From NCBI GenBank assembly GCA_000435515.1, contig FR884183.1, forward strand, positions 1 through 64,000: 64,000 nucleotides of DNA. The letters are read 5' to 3'. The position numbers and the translations under genes were made by a program. Source of the DNA: Firmicutes bacterium CAG:582. Its GTDB lineage: Bacteria > Bacillota_I > Bacilli_A > RF39 > UBA660. This document shows positions 1-8,352 of the stretch, in pieces (within the stretch, counting starts at the first letter, position 1; each line of letters opens with the position of its first letter). A model generated the notes under the pieces. That model had not been told where the DNA came from. It was given only the letters and a program-made list of their open reading frames with translations, and searched no databases.

Positions 1-2
1 TA

Positions 3-827
3 ATTGCAATTATTTTGATGTCTATAGGTTTTGCAGCAATCTCAACAACATTAATAATAAATGGGGCTGCTAAGGTAAGTGAAAATCAAGATGACTTCTC
101 AGTAATCTTCACAGCTGCAAGTTTAGATGGAAAAGATGTATATTCAATTGCTGTAGATGATACAAAGAAGATAATAACATTTGAAACATTAGAATTAAAA
201 ACATTAAATCAAACATCAGTACTTACATATGAAGTAACAAATAACTCAAGTAACCATGATGCAGAAGTGCGTGTAACATGTGTACCAAAAGATGGGACAA
301 CAGCAAAATATACAAGTATCAAAAACAAGCTAGACAATGATGCAACAGTTGTAAAAGCAAAAGAAAGTAAAAATGGAACATTAACAGTAACACTAGATCA
401 AGTAGCAACAGAGGAAGTAGCAGAAGAATATACATGTAAATTAGAATTTAATGCCGTAGAAAGGGATACATTAGGAGAAAAGCTAATCTATTATTATGCA
501 TTTGGAACACCAACAACAGCAAGTACAACAGATTATACAACATTAGGTAAAAATGTATTTGTAAGATTAGGATCTGATGGTTCAAAAGCGGTATGTATAA
601 ATGATAATGAATTATTCTGTATTAATAATAATAACTATGATAGATCAAAAGAATCTTTAAAAAGTCATTTTGGAGAATCAAACTGTAGTGGCTCTGGTTC
701 TAGTTTCTACAGCAACTCTGATGCTTTCAGTTGCAGTGTGTATTCTGGTGGTACTGTTGGTTGTCGTGATAACTTGTTAGAGAAAAGCTGTACTGTAGGC
801 TCAGACGGTTCTATCACTTGTAGTTAA
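3..827 (+). CDS. Exported Cys-rich surface protein, 5'-truncated
   Basis: The frame stays open to the window edge, so the gene begins upstream; a TTG and ATG at 15-20 are internal to the hydrophobic signal segment (...IILMSIGFAAISTTLIINGAAKV). The next ~170 residues are Thr/Asn/Lys-rich and beta-like, beginning DDFSVIFTAASLDGK, a pattern I associate with exported proteins carrying SipW-type signal peptides (family assignment is inference). The last ~75 residues change character to short Cys-spaced units (AVCINDNELFCINNNNYD ... FSCSVYSGGTVGCRD ... SCTVGSDGSITCS), which suggests a separate disulphide-bonded or pseudopilin-like tail. A terminator follows immediately. Function unknown. Confidence 0.7.
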   Translation: MAIILMSIGFAAISTTLIINGAAKVSENQDDFSVIFTAASLDGKDVYSIAVDDTKKIITFETLELKTLNQTSVLTYEVTNNSSNHDAEVRVTCVPKDGTTAKYTSIKNKLDNDATVVKAKESKNGTLTVTLDQVATEEVAEEYTCKLEFNAVERDTLGEKLIYYYAFGTPTTASTTDYTTLGKNVFVRLGSDGSKAVCINDNELFCINNNNYDRSKESLKSHFGESNCSGSGSSFYSNSDAFSCSVYSGGTVGCRDNLLEKSCTVGSDGSITCS

Positions 828-852
828 TGCTTTCTTTATTTAACTAAAACAT

Positions 853-884
853 AAAAAGCAAAAAACGTTTTATTGCTTTTTTCT
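853..884 (+). terminator. Rho-independent terminator
   Basis: AAAAAGCAA at 853-861 pairs with TTGCTTTTT at 873-881, followed by more T. It ends the Cys-rich surface-protein gene. Confidence 0.75.
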
Positions 885-901
885 TATGTATAAATTATAA
901 T
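873..901 (+). promoter_or_regulatory. Candidate promoter of the suf operon, overlapping the terminator
   Basis: TTGCTT (873-878), 17-bp spacer, TATAAT (896-901). The -35 element is the downstream arm of the preceding terminator. The implied 5' leader before the ATG at 918 is very short, so a second promoter is possible. Confidence 0.45.
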
Positions 902-917
902 TATCTTGGTGGTTTTT

Positions 918-1655
918 ATGTTAAGTATAAAAAATTTAACTGTTAAAGTTAATGATAAAACTATATTACATGACTTTAACTTGGATATAAATGATGGTGA
1001 AATTGTTACTCTTATGGGACCTAATGGTGTTGGAAAAAGTACAATATGTAAAGTTATTATGGGCGATCCCACTTATGAAATAATAAGTGGTAGCATTTTT
1101 TATAATGATACGGATTTACTTTCTCTTTCAACTGATGAAAGAAGTAGAAGAGGAATATTTTTATTAGCTCAAAATCCAATTGAACTTGAAGGTATTACTA
1201 ATGCTGAAGTATTAAGAAGTGCTTTAGAATGTAAAACAGGAGAACATGTAAATATCTTTGATTTTAATAGAAAAGTTACTGAAATATGTAGAAAACTAAA
1301 TATACCTGTTGAATTTATTCATCGTGGTGTTAATGAAGGTATGAGTGGTGGAGAAAAGAAAAAAAATGAAATTCTTCATTTATATGTTTTAGAGCCTAAA
1401 TTAATTCTTTTGGATGAACTTGACAGTGGATTAGATGTTGATAGTTTAAAGAGTTTAAGTGCAGCTTTAATGGATTACAAAGATGAAACGGTATCAATTT
1501 TAATCATTACTCATCATACTAATATATTAGAGTATATTAAACCGGATAAAGTATCAATTTTAAGCGGTGGAAGTATTGTAAAAGAAGGAGATGCTTCTTT
1601 AGCTCGTGAAATCGAGACATCTGGCTTTAGTGCGTATGAAGTGAGTGAAAAATAG
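918..1655 (+). CDS. sufC: SufC, Fe-S cluster assembly ATPase
   Basis: ABC-type ATPase (245 aa) of the SUF iron-sulphur cluster scaffold; it powers the SufB/SufD core in the cytoplasm. Walker A GPNGVGKST at residues ~34-42, SufC-style signature MSGGEKKKNE at ~142-151 and Walker B LILLDELDSGLD at ~162-173 are all intact. I chose the ATG at 918 because it follows GGTGG (908-912) and gives the family's usual short N-terminus; an upstream TTG at 906 is also in frame. Its stop lies 1 base before the ATG of the SufB/D gene, so the two are probably coupled. First gene of a sufC-sufB/D-sufS-sufU operon. Confidence 0.96.
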   Translation: MLSIKNLTVKVNDKTILHDFNLDINDGEIVTLMGPNGVGKSTICKVIMGDPTYEIISGSIFYNDTDLLSLSTDERSRRGIFLLAQNPIELEGITNAEVLRSALECKTGEHVNIFDFNRKVTEICRKLNIPVEFIHRGVNEGMSGGEKKKNEILHLYVLEPKLILLDELDSGLDVDSLKSLSAALMDYKDETVSILIITHHTNILEYIKPDKVSILSGGSIVKEGDASLAREIETSGFSAYEVSEK

Positions 1656-1656
1656 T

Positions 1657-2283
1657 ATGAAGAATAGTATATTATTGGATGGAGTTAATTATCAACTAAA
1701 CACTACAACTGATGTATTTGATGTAACTGGTTCTGTTAAGGTATTCATAGTAAATAAGGATGTTAAAGATTTAAAATTTAACATGACTGACTCATCAACT
1801 TTGGAAATAATTAACTTTAGTGAAATTGCAAGTGATACTAAAATTGAAATAAATATGCATAATAATTCAACATTCAAATATGTTTCAAATATTGATGTAA
1901 GTGCAAGTTATAAATTAAATATACTTTTAAATATGCTTGGAAATAATTCTTTAAGCGATATAGAAATATCTGGTGTAGTAAGTGGAAGCGCTGATATAAG
2001 TGTTAATTCATTTGATGAAGTTGGAACAATTGATAATACAATAGATGAAAATATAAGAATATTAAATGATGGTGGTAAAGTACATGTAGAGCCAATTCTT
2101 AGAGTAGGCTCACGTAATGTAATAGCTAATCATAGTAATTCTATAACAGATGTTAATTCAGATTATTTATTTTATTTAAAAACTAAAGGAATAACAGAAT
2201 ATGTTGCACGCAAAATTATAATAGACTCTTATAAGTATGGATTAGTAAGCAAATATGAAGAATTAAAAAATATAAAAAAATAA
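1657..2283 (+). CDS. Compact SufB/SufD-family scaffold protein
   Basis: 208 aa, about half the usual 400-470 aa of SufB or SufD. Residues ~25-145 look like successive beta-helix strands, and the C-terminal ~60 residues match the SufB/D core: VEPILRVGSRNVIANHSNS (conserved His at 159) followed by a helix YLFYLKTKGITEYVARKII. The N-terminal domain of full-length SufB/D is absent. A GTG at 1645 inside sufC could add four residues. It is the only SufB/D gene in the operon; no second one lies next to sufU where Firmicutes usually carry sufB. It may form a homodimeric scaffold with SufC, or partner with a SufB encoded elsewhere (both inference). Confidence 0.85.
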   Translation: MKNSILLDGVNYQLNTTTDVFDVTGSVKVFIVNKDVKDLKFNMTDSSTLEIINFSEIASDTKIEINMHNNSTFKYVSNIDVSASYKLNILLNMLGNNSLSDIEISGVVSGSADISVNSFDEVGTIDNTIDENIRILNDGGKVHVEPILRVGSRNVIANHSNSITDVNSDYLFYLKTKGITEYVARKIIIDSYKYGLVSKYEELKNIKK

Positions 2284-2295
2284 AGGAGGTGTAAT

Positions 2296-3489
2296 ATGTA
2301 TAGAGAAGATTTTCCGATGTTTGAAAATGATATTATATATTTAGATAATGGAGCTACTACGTTTAAACCTAAATGTGTAATAGATAAGATGACGGAATAT
2401 TATACTAAATATTCAGCAAATGCTCATAGGGGAGATTATGATATCTCATATAAAGTTGACGTTGAATATGAAAATGCACGCAAACTTGTTTCTAGATTTA
2501 TCAATGCTGAAATGGATGAAGTTGTTTTTACAAGTGGGGCAACAGAATCTTTAAACATGATAGCAAGTGGATTTTTTGAACATATTTTAGAACCTGGTGA
2601 TGAAGTCTTAATAACTTTATCAGAACACGCAAGCAATGTTTTACCATGGTTTATGCTTGCACGTAAAAATGGCATAATAGTCAAAAATATAGAATTAGAC
2701 TCTAATTTACATGTTACTTTAAACAATGTAATTAAAGCTATCACTCCTAATACTAAAGTAATATCTTTAGCTCATATAACAAATGTCGTTGGAGATATTA
2801 GACCGATAAAAGAAATATGTGAATATGCTCATGAACATAATATCTTTGTTGTTGTTGATGGTGCTCAAAGTGTTCCTCATATAAAGACTGATGTAAAAGA
2901 TCTCGACTGTGATTTTCTTTCATTTTCTGCTCATAAAATGTGCGGACCAACTGGAGTAGGTGTTCTTTATGGAAAACATGAACTTCTTGAAAACTTAGTT
3001 CCTATCAATTATGGTGGAGGTATGAATGAATCTTTTGATTCAGTAGATGAAGTATATTTAAAAGATTTACCAACAAGATTAGAAGCAGGTACTCCAAATA
3101 TTGCATCAGTAATTGGATTTGGAGAAGCAATAAAATATTTAAATAATGTTGGTATGGATAATATTACAATTCATGAAATAAAATTAAAAAAATATTTAAT
3201 AGAAAAATTAAAAACAATACCTCATATAAACATTGTAAATGATGAATGTGATTCAGGAATAATTGCTTTTAATGTGGATGGTGTATTTGCACAGGATGTA
3301 GCATACTTTTTAAATAAATATCATATTTGTGTTAGGGCTGGAAACCATTGTGCTAAAATATTAAAAAGTGCAATTGGTGTAAAAAATACAGTAAGAATAA
3401 GCATGTATTTTTACAATACTTATGAAGAATGTGACAAAGTTTATGAACTATTAAAAGATAAAAATAGAATAATAAGTGAGATGATCTAA
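2296..3489 (+). CDS. sufS: SufS, class II cysteine desulfurase
   Basis: 397-aa PLP enzyme that releases sulphur from cysteine and passes it as persulphide to SufU. PLP Schiff-base lysine in SFSAHKMCGPTG (Lys214); catalytic cysteine in VRAGNHCAKIL (Cys352), where most homologues have RAGHHC. Preceded by a strong AAGGAGGTG site at ~2283-2291. Three bases separate its stop from sufU. Length and motifs are normal for SufS. Confidence 0.96.
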   Translation: MYREDFPMFENDIIYLDNGATTFKPKCVIDKMTEYYTKYSANAHRGDYDISYKVDVEYENARKLVSRFINAEMDEVVFTSGATESLNMIASGFFEHILEPGDEVLITLSEHASNVLPWFMLARKNGIIVKNIELDSNLHVTLNNVIKAITPNTKVISLAHITNVVGDIRPIKEICEYAHEHNIFVVVDGAQSVPHIKTDVKDLDCDFLSFSAHKMCGPTGVGVLYGKHELLENLVPINYGGGMNESFDSVDEVYLKDLPTRLEAGTPNIASVIGFGEAIKYLNNVGMDNITIHEIKLKKYLIEKLKTIPHINIVNDECDSGIIAFNVDGVFAQDVAYFLNKYHICVRAGNHCAKILKSAIGVKNTVRISMYFYNTYEECDKVYELLKDKNRIISEMI

Positions 3490-3491
3490 TA

Positions 3492-3920
3492 ATGGACGGA
3501 ATTGAAAAAAGAGAAATAATACTTGATAATTACTCTCATCCATTTCATAAAACAAGTGAGAATGTAGATGGATATATAAAAGTAAATTCAAATAACGAAT
3601 CGTGTATAGATAATATTGATATCTATGTATTAATAAAAAATGGTTTACTTGAAGACATTAAATTTGATGGTGAAGCGTGTGCCATATCAACATCTTCAAC
3701 GTCAATTATGATAAGAAATTTGATTGGAAAAAGTGTTAAAGAGGCTCTTGAGTATATAAATAACTTTGAAGCAATGCTTAATGAAGAAGAATATGATGAT
3801 TCTTCTTTAAATGAAGCGATTGTTTTTGACGAAACTTATAAACAAGGTAATAGAAAAACATGTGTGACTTTGCCTTATGTAGGATTAAAGAAAATTTTAG
3901 AACAACATAAAGAGGATTAA
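3492..3920 (+). CDS. sufU: SufU, zinc-dependent sulphur transfer protein
   Basis: 142 aa. Firmicute SufU accepts persulphide from SufS. The three Zn-ligand cysteines are present: Cys38 in ESCID (family usually TCGD, so Gly is replaced by Ile while the Asp ligand at 40 is kept), Cys63 in GEACAIS, Cys124 in RKTCVTLPY. Last gene of the suf operon. Its 3' end forms one arm of a terminator shared with the convergent methyltransferase gene. Confidence 0.94.
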   Translation: MDGIEKREIILDNYSHPFHKTSENVDGYIKVNSNNESCIDNIDIYVLIKNGLLEDIKFDGEACAISTSSTSIMIRNLIGKSVKEALEYINNFEAMLNEEEYDDSSLNEAIVFDETYKQGNRKTCVTLPYVGLKKILEQHKED

Positions 3921-3934
3921 ACTAATCCTCTTTT
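3909..3934. terminator. Bidirectional terminator between sufU and methyltransferase
   Basis: Perfect 11-bp stem AAAGAGGATTA / TAATCCTCTTT (3909-3919, 3923-3933) with a 3-nt loop and A/T tails on both sides. It overlaps the 3' coding ends of both convergent genes. Confidence 0.85.
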
Positions 3935-4692
3935 AATATGTCTAATACATGTGTTGACAAACCAAGCATTTCATATCTTTCACATATTGATAATTGAAAT
4001 TTTATAAATAGTTCAAATTCGTCATCATTTAATTTATTTATATATTCCCTCATATAGTTAGATACGCTATCCTGAGAGATAATTTTAATTCTTCTTAAAT
4101 TAGCAAGTTTATTTAACTTATCAATATCATTGAGTCTTACATATGAATAAAGATCATCTTCTTTAGAAATAATATGAAAACTATCATCAATTTTATTTAT
4201 CTCTTCAAGAATATGTTTATCTTTAAATCCATGTCTTATAATAGCATAATCATTCATAATGTATGAAATAAGTATTGTACCGTTTTTCTTTAAAACTCTT
4301 TTTGCTTCATTTAAACACTTTAATTTTTCTTCTGTGGATATTAAATGATACATTGGACCGAATATTAGAATTACATCAAAACTATTATCTTCAAGCATGT
4401 TTAAATTAGTTGCATTCCCATGGATTAGTTTTATATTTTGACTATTTTTTTCAATTACTTTTAGATTATGTTTAACAAGTTCTAAAGCAGTAACGTCATA
4501 ATACTCGCTTAGAGGAATAGAGTATGCTCCACATCCTGCACCTATATCAAGTATTTTAGGCTTTTTATAATTTTTTAAAATTTCATCTATATATTTCATA
4601 GTTACTATATATTCAACACGACCATGTCTTGTTTTCAATCTTTTTTCTTCATTGAATTTATTATAATAATCATTTAAGTTTTTTTCGTTCAT
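3922..4692 (-). CDS. Class I SAM-dependent methyltransferase
   Basis: 256 aa with a Rossmann methyltransferase core: motif I ILDIGAGCGAYS at ~48-58, acidic motif VTALEL, IHGNATNL, and post-motif NSFDVILIFGPMYHL. The C-terminal ~100 residues are probably substrate-recognition helices. The specific substrate cannot be read from the sequence. The start is preceded by GAGG on the minus strand (plus-strand CCTC near 4703). It stands alone on the minus strand between two + strand operons. Confidence 0.88.
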   Translation of the reverse strand: MNEKNLNDYYNKFNEEKRLKTRHGRVEYIVTMKYIDEILKNYKKPKILDIGAGCGAYSIPLSEYYDVTALELVKHNLKVIEKNSQNIKLIHGNATNLNMLEDNSFDVILIFGPMYHLISTEEKLKCLNEAKRVLKKNGTILISYIMNDYAIIRHGFKDKHILEEINKIDDSFHIISKEDDLYSYVRLNDIDKLNKLANLRRIKIISQDSVSNYMREYINKLNDDEFELFIKFQLSICERYEMLGLSTHVLDILKED

Positions 4693-4743
4693 AAATATAA
4701 CCTCTTGAATATTATAACATCTCTTTTATTTTAATAACAAGTT

Positions 4744-4752
4744 TGCTATAAT
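4744..4752 (+). promoter_or_regulatory. Extended -10 promoter element
   Basis: TGC-TATAAT, an extended -10 with no good -35, 26 bp before the ATG at 4779. Confidence 0.5.
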
Positions 4753-4778
4753 AACGATTAAGAAACGAGGAAACATTT

Positions 4779-5360
4779 ATGACGTTAGTTGAAATTGAAG
4801 CAAAATTTAAAATAAATTTTGAAGAAAGTTATGAAGCGTGTTTGGAAGCTTTGAAGCTAATTAAAACAGATGAACTTAGAGAAGAAATGAAAAGCAAATT
4901 TTTGAAGACAATAGAGCCATATGTAAATTCATTTTATCATAAAGATCATATTGTCTATGAAATAAAAAAACTGAAATATTTTGGATTTATTCATAACGCA
5001 GATATTGAGTTTTATCTTCAATATGTGTTGGAAAATTATGACGAAGAAACGTTTAATAGATTTTATTCTACCGTTTATGAAATTGGCCTTTCATCAACAA
5101 GTGCAGCATCAAGAATATGTCATAATTCTTCTTGGTATTCTGGAAAAAAGGATAAAGAAAGAATTATTGAAGAAACATTTAGAAATGGACATTTGTTAGC
5201 AAATACTTTTGAAGAAGAAATAAGAAAGTGTATTGAGAATGTAATAGAAATTGAAATAGATTATATCAATGAATGTCAAAAAAAATCATTAAAAGGTGAA
5301 ACTTATTGTGATAATTGTTCACCGCTTTGTCTAGAGAAAAGAATAGCGAGGGAGGAATAA
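4779..5360 (+). CDS. Hypothetical protein, helical, C-terminal Cys cluster
   Basis: 193 aa, not recognised. Predicted mostly helical and acidic/basic, with no signal peptide or TM segment. The last 20 residues contain YCDNCSPLCLEK (C-x2-C-x3-C), possibly a metal site. Good GAGG ribosome site before ATG 4779. Two bases separate its stop from the start codon of gmk, so it is the first gene of a gmk operon. Function unknown. Confidence 0.75.
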   Translation: MTLVEIEAKFKINFEESYEACLEALKLIKTDELREEMKSKFLKTIEPYVNSFYHKDHIVYEIKKLKYFGFIHNADIEFYLQYVLENYDEETFNRFYSTVYEIGLSSTSAASRICHNSSWYSGKKDKERIIEETFRNGHLLANTFEEEIRKCIENVIEIEIDYINECQKKSLKGETYCDNCSPLCLEKRIAREE

Positions 5361-5362
5361 TT

Positions 5363-6044
5363 ATGGATGTTATTAAAGAAAAAAGTAGGGGCTCCTTAAT
5401 TGTTATAAGTGGTCCAAGTGGGGGCTGGTAAAGGAACTATTATTAAAGAATTTTTAAATATATATGAAAATGCTTGGTTAAGTATTTCTTGTACATCAAG
5501 AGCTCCTAGACCTGGAGATAAAGATGGAGAAACATATTATTTTTTATCTAAAGAAGAATTTGAAACAATGATTAAAAATAATGAGTTTTTAGAATATGCT
5601 GAGTATAATGGTGCTTATTATGGTACTCCTAAAAAGTATATAGATGATAGACTAAATAGTGGTATAGATGTAATACTTGAAATTGAAGTTCAAGGAGCTT
5701 TAAAGGTTCGTGAACTTTTACCTGAAGCAATATGTATTTTTATTCTTCCACCTTCAATGAGTGAACTTAGACGTAGACTTACATGTCGTGGAACAGAAAC
5801 TAAAGATAAAGTTCTTTCAAGATTTAAAAGAGCATATCAAGAAATTAATGAAGTTAAAGATTATAACTATGTTGTAGTAAATGATACAGTTGAAAATGCT
5901 GTTCAAAAAATAACAAGTATACTAATTGCTTCAAAATGTTCAGTTGATAGAATTGAAAATATTTATTTAGACAATCAAGAAGAAGAAATCCACGAAATAT
6001 TGATGGATAAAACGTTTGAAAATCGTGACATTCATATTGACTAG
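5363..6044 (+). CDS. gmk: Guanylate kinase, frameshifted in the P-loop
   Basis: Converts GMP to GDP with ATP. Translation from ATG 5363 gives MDVIKEKSRGSLIVISGPSG and then stops; skipping one base in the G-run 5420-5424 restores GPSGAGKGTIIKEF and a full guanylate kinase of ~226 aa (SCTSRAPRPGDKDGETYYFL, EIEVQGALKVRE, RLTCRGTE all present). The window therefore has five G where the frame needs four. gmk is normally essential, so a sequencing/assembly error in the homopolymer is the first explanation; a real mutation or a second gmk copy is possible. Without correction only a fragment from GTG 5409 would be called. The C-terminus is ~20 aa longer than usual. Confidence 0.85.
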
Positions 6045-6074
6045 ATAAAGAAAATAAGATAAAATTTTATTTGT

Positions 6075-6268
6075 AAAGCGAAGATATGAGATTAGTAATA
6101 AATGATTTGTTTTAAAGAGAGTTTGTGGTTGGTGTAAACAAGCAATAAATATTTATGAATCTCCTCATTAGTGTTGTTAATAGCAACCGGTGTTAGCCGT
6201 TATCTAAATTAAGTTAAAAGTAGGATGGTACCGCACATAAGTGCTCCTTTGTGTGGTATCATTTTTTT
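6075..6268 (+). promoter_or_regulatory. T-box leader (tRNA-Ser sensing)
   Basis: Antiterminator T-box AGGATGGTACCGC at 6222-6234. Competing terminator: 6227-6237 pairs with 6250-6260, then seven T at 6262-6268. Stem I: ATGAG (6086-6090) pairs with CTCAT (6164-6168); AGTA (6094-6097) opposes GAA (6157-6159) as the loop-E motif; ATAAAT (6098-6103) pairs with ATTTAT (6151-6156). The triplet after GAA is TCT (6160-6162), a serine codon, which agrees with serS downstream. Uncharged tRNA-Ser should stabilise the antiterminator and raise expression of the two genes that follow. Confidence 0.9.
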
Positions 6269-6285
6269 ATTAGAAAGGAGTATTT

Positions 6286-7026
6286 ATGAGAAAACTTATT
6301 ACTGATTCTTACTATTATAATAGTAGAAAATTTAATAATCGAGCAAGCCAACTGGGTTTTAATATTATTTATGTAACTAACATTGATTTCTATAAAGATA
6401 AATATGTATGTGCAAGTTCGTTACCTAAAAATTTATTTGATTTAGTTGACTTATTTGACACAAGTAGAATAACTGATGATAATAATTTACTTATCAGTTT
6501 TTCTAAAGAAGATTTAGAAAAAATAAGAGAGATGGATGATCAATATCTTAAGGCATCTGTTATAGTTCGAAGAGTGTTTGCAAATATTTTGGATAAAGCA
6601 GGGAATCCTTATATAGATCATTTGTATACAGTTTCTTTAAGCGAAGATTATATTTCTTCAGTTGCTGGATTATTACATGATATTATAGAGGATACAAATA
6701 TAACCGCTTTGGATTTATTAGAGGTTGGAATTGATAGGGATATAGTTGAAACTGTGTTTATTGTTACAAAACCTTTAAAAGAAAAGATAGAGCTAAGTGA
6801 GGAAGAAAGATTGCAATCTTATAATGTAGAAATAGATTCAATTATAAATAGTGGAAATCCACATGCTTTAAGATTAAAAATGCGTGATATGAAAAATAAT
6901 TATGATAAAAAAAGGTTAGAACTTTTATCTAGTGAACAACAGGAATGGCTTGGTAAAAAGTATGGTAATAATTTAAAAAAATTAGAAAAAGCATTAGAAA
7001 GTAGGAATAAAAATGATAGATATTAA
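6286..7026 (+). CDS. HD-domain phosphohydrolase, RelA/SpoT-hydrolase-like
   Basis: 246 aa. Residues ~90-215 resemble the ppGpp-hydrolase HD domain: FANILDKAGNPYIDHLYTV (His112), GLLHDIIEDT (HD at 131-132, ED at 135-136) and LRLKMRDMKNNYDKKR (Asp201; compare KLADRLHN in Rel proteins). There is no synthetase or TGS domain, so it would be a small alarmone hydrolase-like (MESH1/SAH-type) protein; the substrate is inference. The N-terminal ~85 residues are unrecognised. It lies directly behind the serine T-box and its 3' end overlaps serS by 14 bases, so both respond to tRNA-Ser charging. Confidence 0.8.
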   Translation: MRKLITDSYYYNSRKFNNRASQLGFNIIYVTNIDFYKDKYVCASSLPKNLFDLVDLFDTSRITDDNNLLISFSKEDLEKIREMDDQYLKASVIVRRVFANILDKAGNPYIDHLYTVSLSEDYISSVAGLLHDIIEDTNITALDLLEVGIDRDIVETVFIVTKPLKEKIELSEEERLQSYNVEIDSIINSGNPHALRLKMRDMKNNYDKKRLELLSSEQQEWLGKKYGNNLKKLEKALESRNKNDRY

Positions 7027-8302
7027 ATTAATAAGAGAAAATAAAGAATTAGTAAAAGAAAATATAAAGAAAAAATTTCAAGATGAGAAACTACCTTTAG
7101 TAGATGAAATATATGAATTAGATAATGAATATAGAGATACTAAACTAAAAATGGATACTATGCGTGCTGAAAAAAACAAATTAAGTTCTGAAATTGGAAA
7201 CTTAATGCGCGATGGAAAACGTGAAGAAGCTGAAGAGATTAAAACTAAGGTTTCAACTATGAATAATGAAATAGATACTTTAACTTCTAGAGAAGAAGAA
7301 CTAAGCAAAATAATTAAAGAAAAAATGATGGTTATTCCAAATATTGTTGCTTCAGATGTTCCAGTAGGTAAGGATGATTCTGAAAATGTTGAGTTAAAAA
7401 GATTTGGAGAAGCAACTGTACCAGCTTATGAAATACCATATCATGCTGATATTCTTGAAAGTATTGATGGACTTGATAAAGAAGCAAGCGGTAGAACAAG
7501 TGGAAATGGTTTCTATTATCTTATGGGTGATGCAGCAAGACTTTCAAGTGCGATGCTTGCATATGCAAGAGACTTCATGGTACAAAAAGGATTTACTTAT
7601 TGTATACCTCCATTCATGATTAGAAGTGATGTTGTAACTGGAGTAATGAGTTTTACTGAAATGGACGCCATGATGTATAAAATTGAAGGAGAAGACTTAT
7701 ATTTAATTGGTACAAGTGAACACTCAATGATTGGTAAATTTAAAGATCAATTAATTAAAAAAGAAAGTTTACCTATTTGTATGACTTCTTATTCACCTTG
7801 TTTTAGAAAAGAAGTAGGTGCTCATGGTATTGAGGAAAGAGGAATATATAGAGTTCATCAATTTGAAAAACAAGAAATGATTGTTTTATGTGAACCAGAA
7901 GATAGTGATGCTTGGTATGAACGTATGTGGAAATTTACTGTTGAACTATTTAGAAGCTTAAATATTCCAGTAAGACAACTTGAATGTTGTACTGGGGATT
8001 TAGCTGATTTAAAATATAAATCATGTGATGTTGAAGCATGGAGCCCAAGACAACAAAAGTTTTTTGAAGTAGGTTCTTGTTCAAACTTAACTGATGCTCA
8101 AGCAAGAAGACTAGGTATTCGTGTAAAAAGTGATAAAGGAAACTATTATCTACATACGCTTAATAATACAGTACTTGCATCTACTCGTGCTTTGATTGCT
8201 TTAATTGAAAATAACTATAATGAAGATGGAAGTATAACAATTCCTGAACCTTTAAGAATGTATATGTTAGGTCAAGAAAAAATCGAACCAAAAAGAAAAT
8301 AG
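7013..8302 (+). CDS. serS: Seryl-tRNA synthetase
   Basis: 429 aa, cytosolic class II synthetase that charges tRNA-Ser. N-terminal coiled-coil arm ~30-105 that grips the long variable arm of tRNA-Ser, motif 2 FRKEVGAHGIEERGIYRVHQF, motif 3 region NTVLASTRALIALIENN. Length is normal. ATG 7013 overlaps the upstream HD gene by 14 bases. Regulated by the T-box at 6075-6268 through readthrough of the HD gene. Confidence 0.97.
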   Translation: MIDIKLIRENKELVKENIKKKFQDEKLPLVDEIYELDNEYRDTKLKMDTMRAEKNKLSSEIGNLMRDGKREEAEEIKTKVSTMNNEIDTLTSREEELSKIIKEKMMVIPNIVASDVPVGKDDSENVELKRFGEATVPAYEIPYHADILESIDGLDKEASGRTSGNGFYYLMGDAARLSSAMLAYARDFMVQKGFTYCIPPFMIRSDVVTGVMSFTEMDAMMYKIEGEDLYLIGTSEHSMIGKFKDQLIKKESLPICMTSYSPCFRKEVGAHGIEERGIYRVHQFEKQEMIVLCEPEDSDAWYERMWKFTVELFRSLNIPVRQLECCTGDLADLKYKSCDVEAWSPRQQKFFEVGSCSNLTDAQARRLGIRVKSDKGNYYLHTLNNTVLASTRALIALIENNYNEDGSITIPEPLRMYMLGQEKIEPKRK

Positions 8303-8321
8303 CCAAGTTGCTATTTTTTTT
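8296..8321 (+). terminator. Rho-independent terminator after serS
   Basis: AAAATAGC (8296-8303) pairs with GCTATTTT (8310-8317), followed by more T. Confidence 0.85.
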
Positions 8322-8336
8322 GTAATTAAATATAAT
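8308..8336 (+). promoter_or_regulatory. Promoter for the AraC-family gene, overlapping the terminator
   Basis: TTGCTA (8308-8313), 17-bp spacer, TATAAT (8331-8336). The -35 element sits in the downstream arm of the serS terminator. Confidence 0.55.
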
Positions 8337-8352
8337 ATATTTGAGGTGCAGC

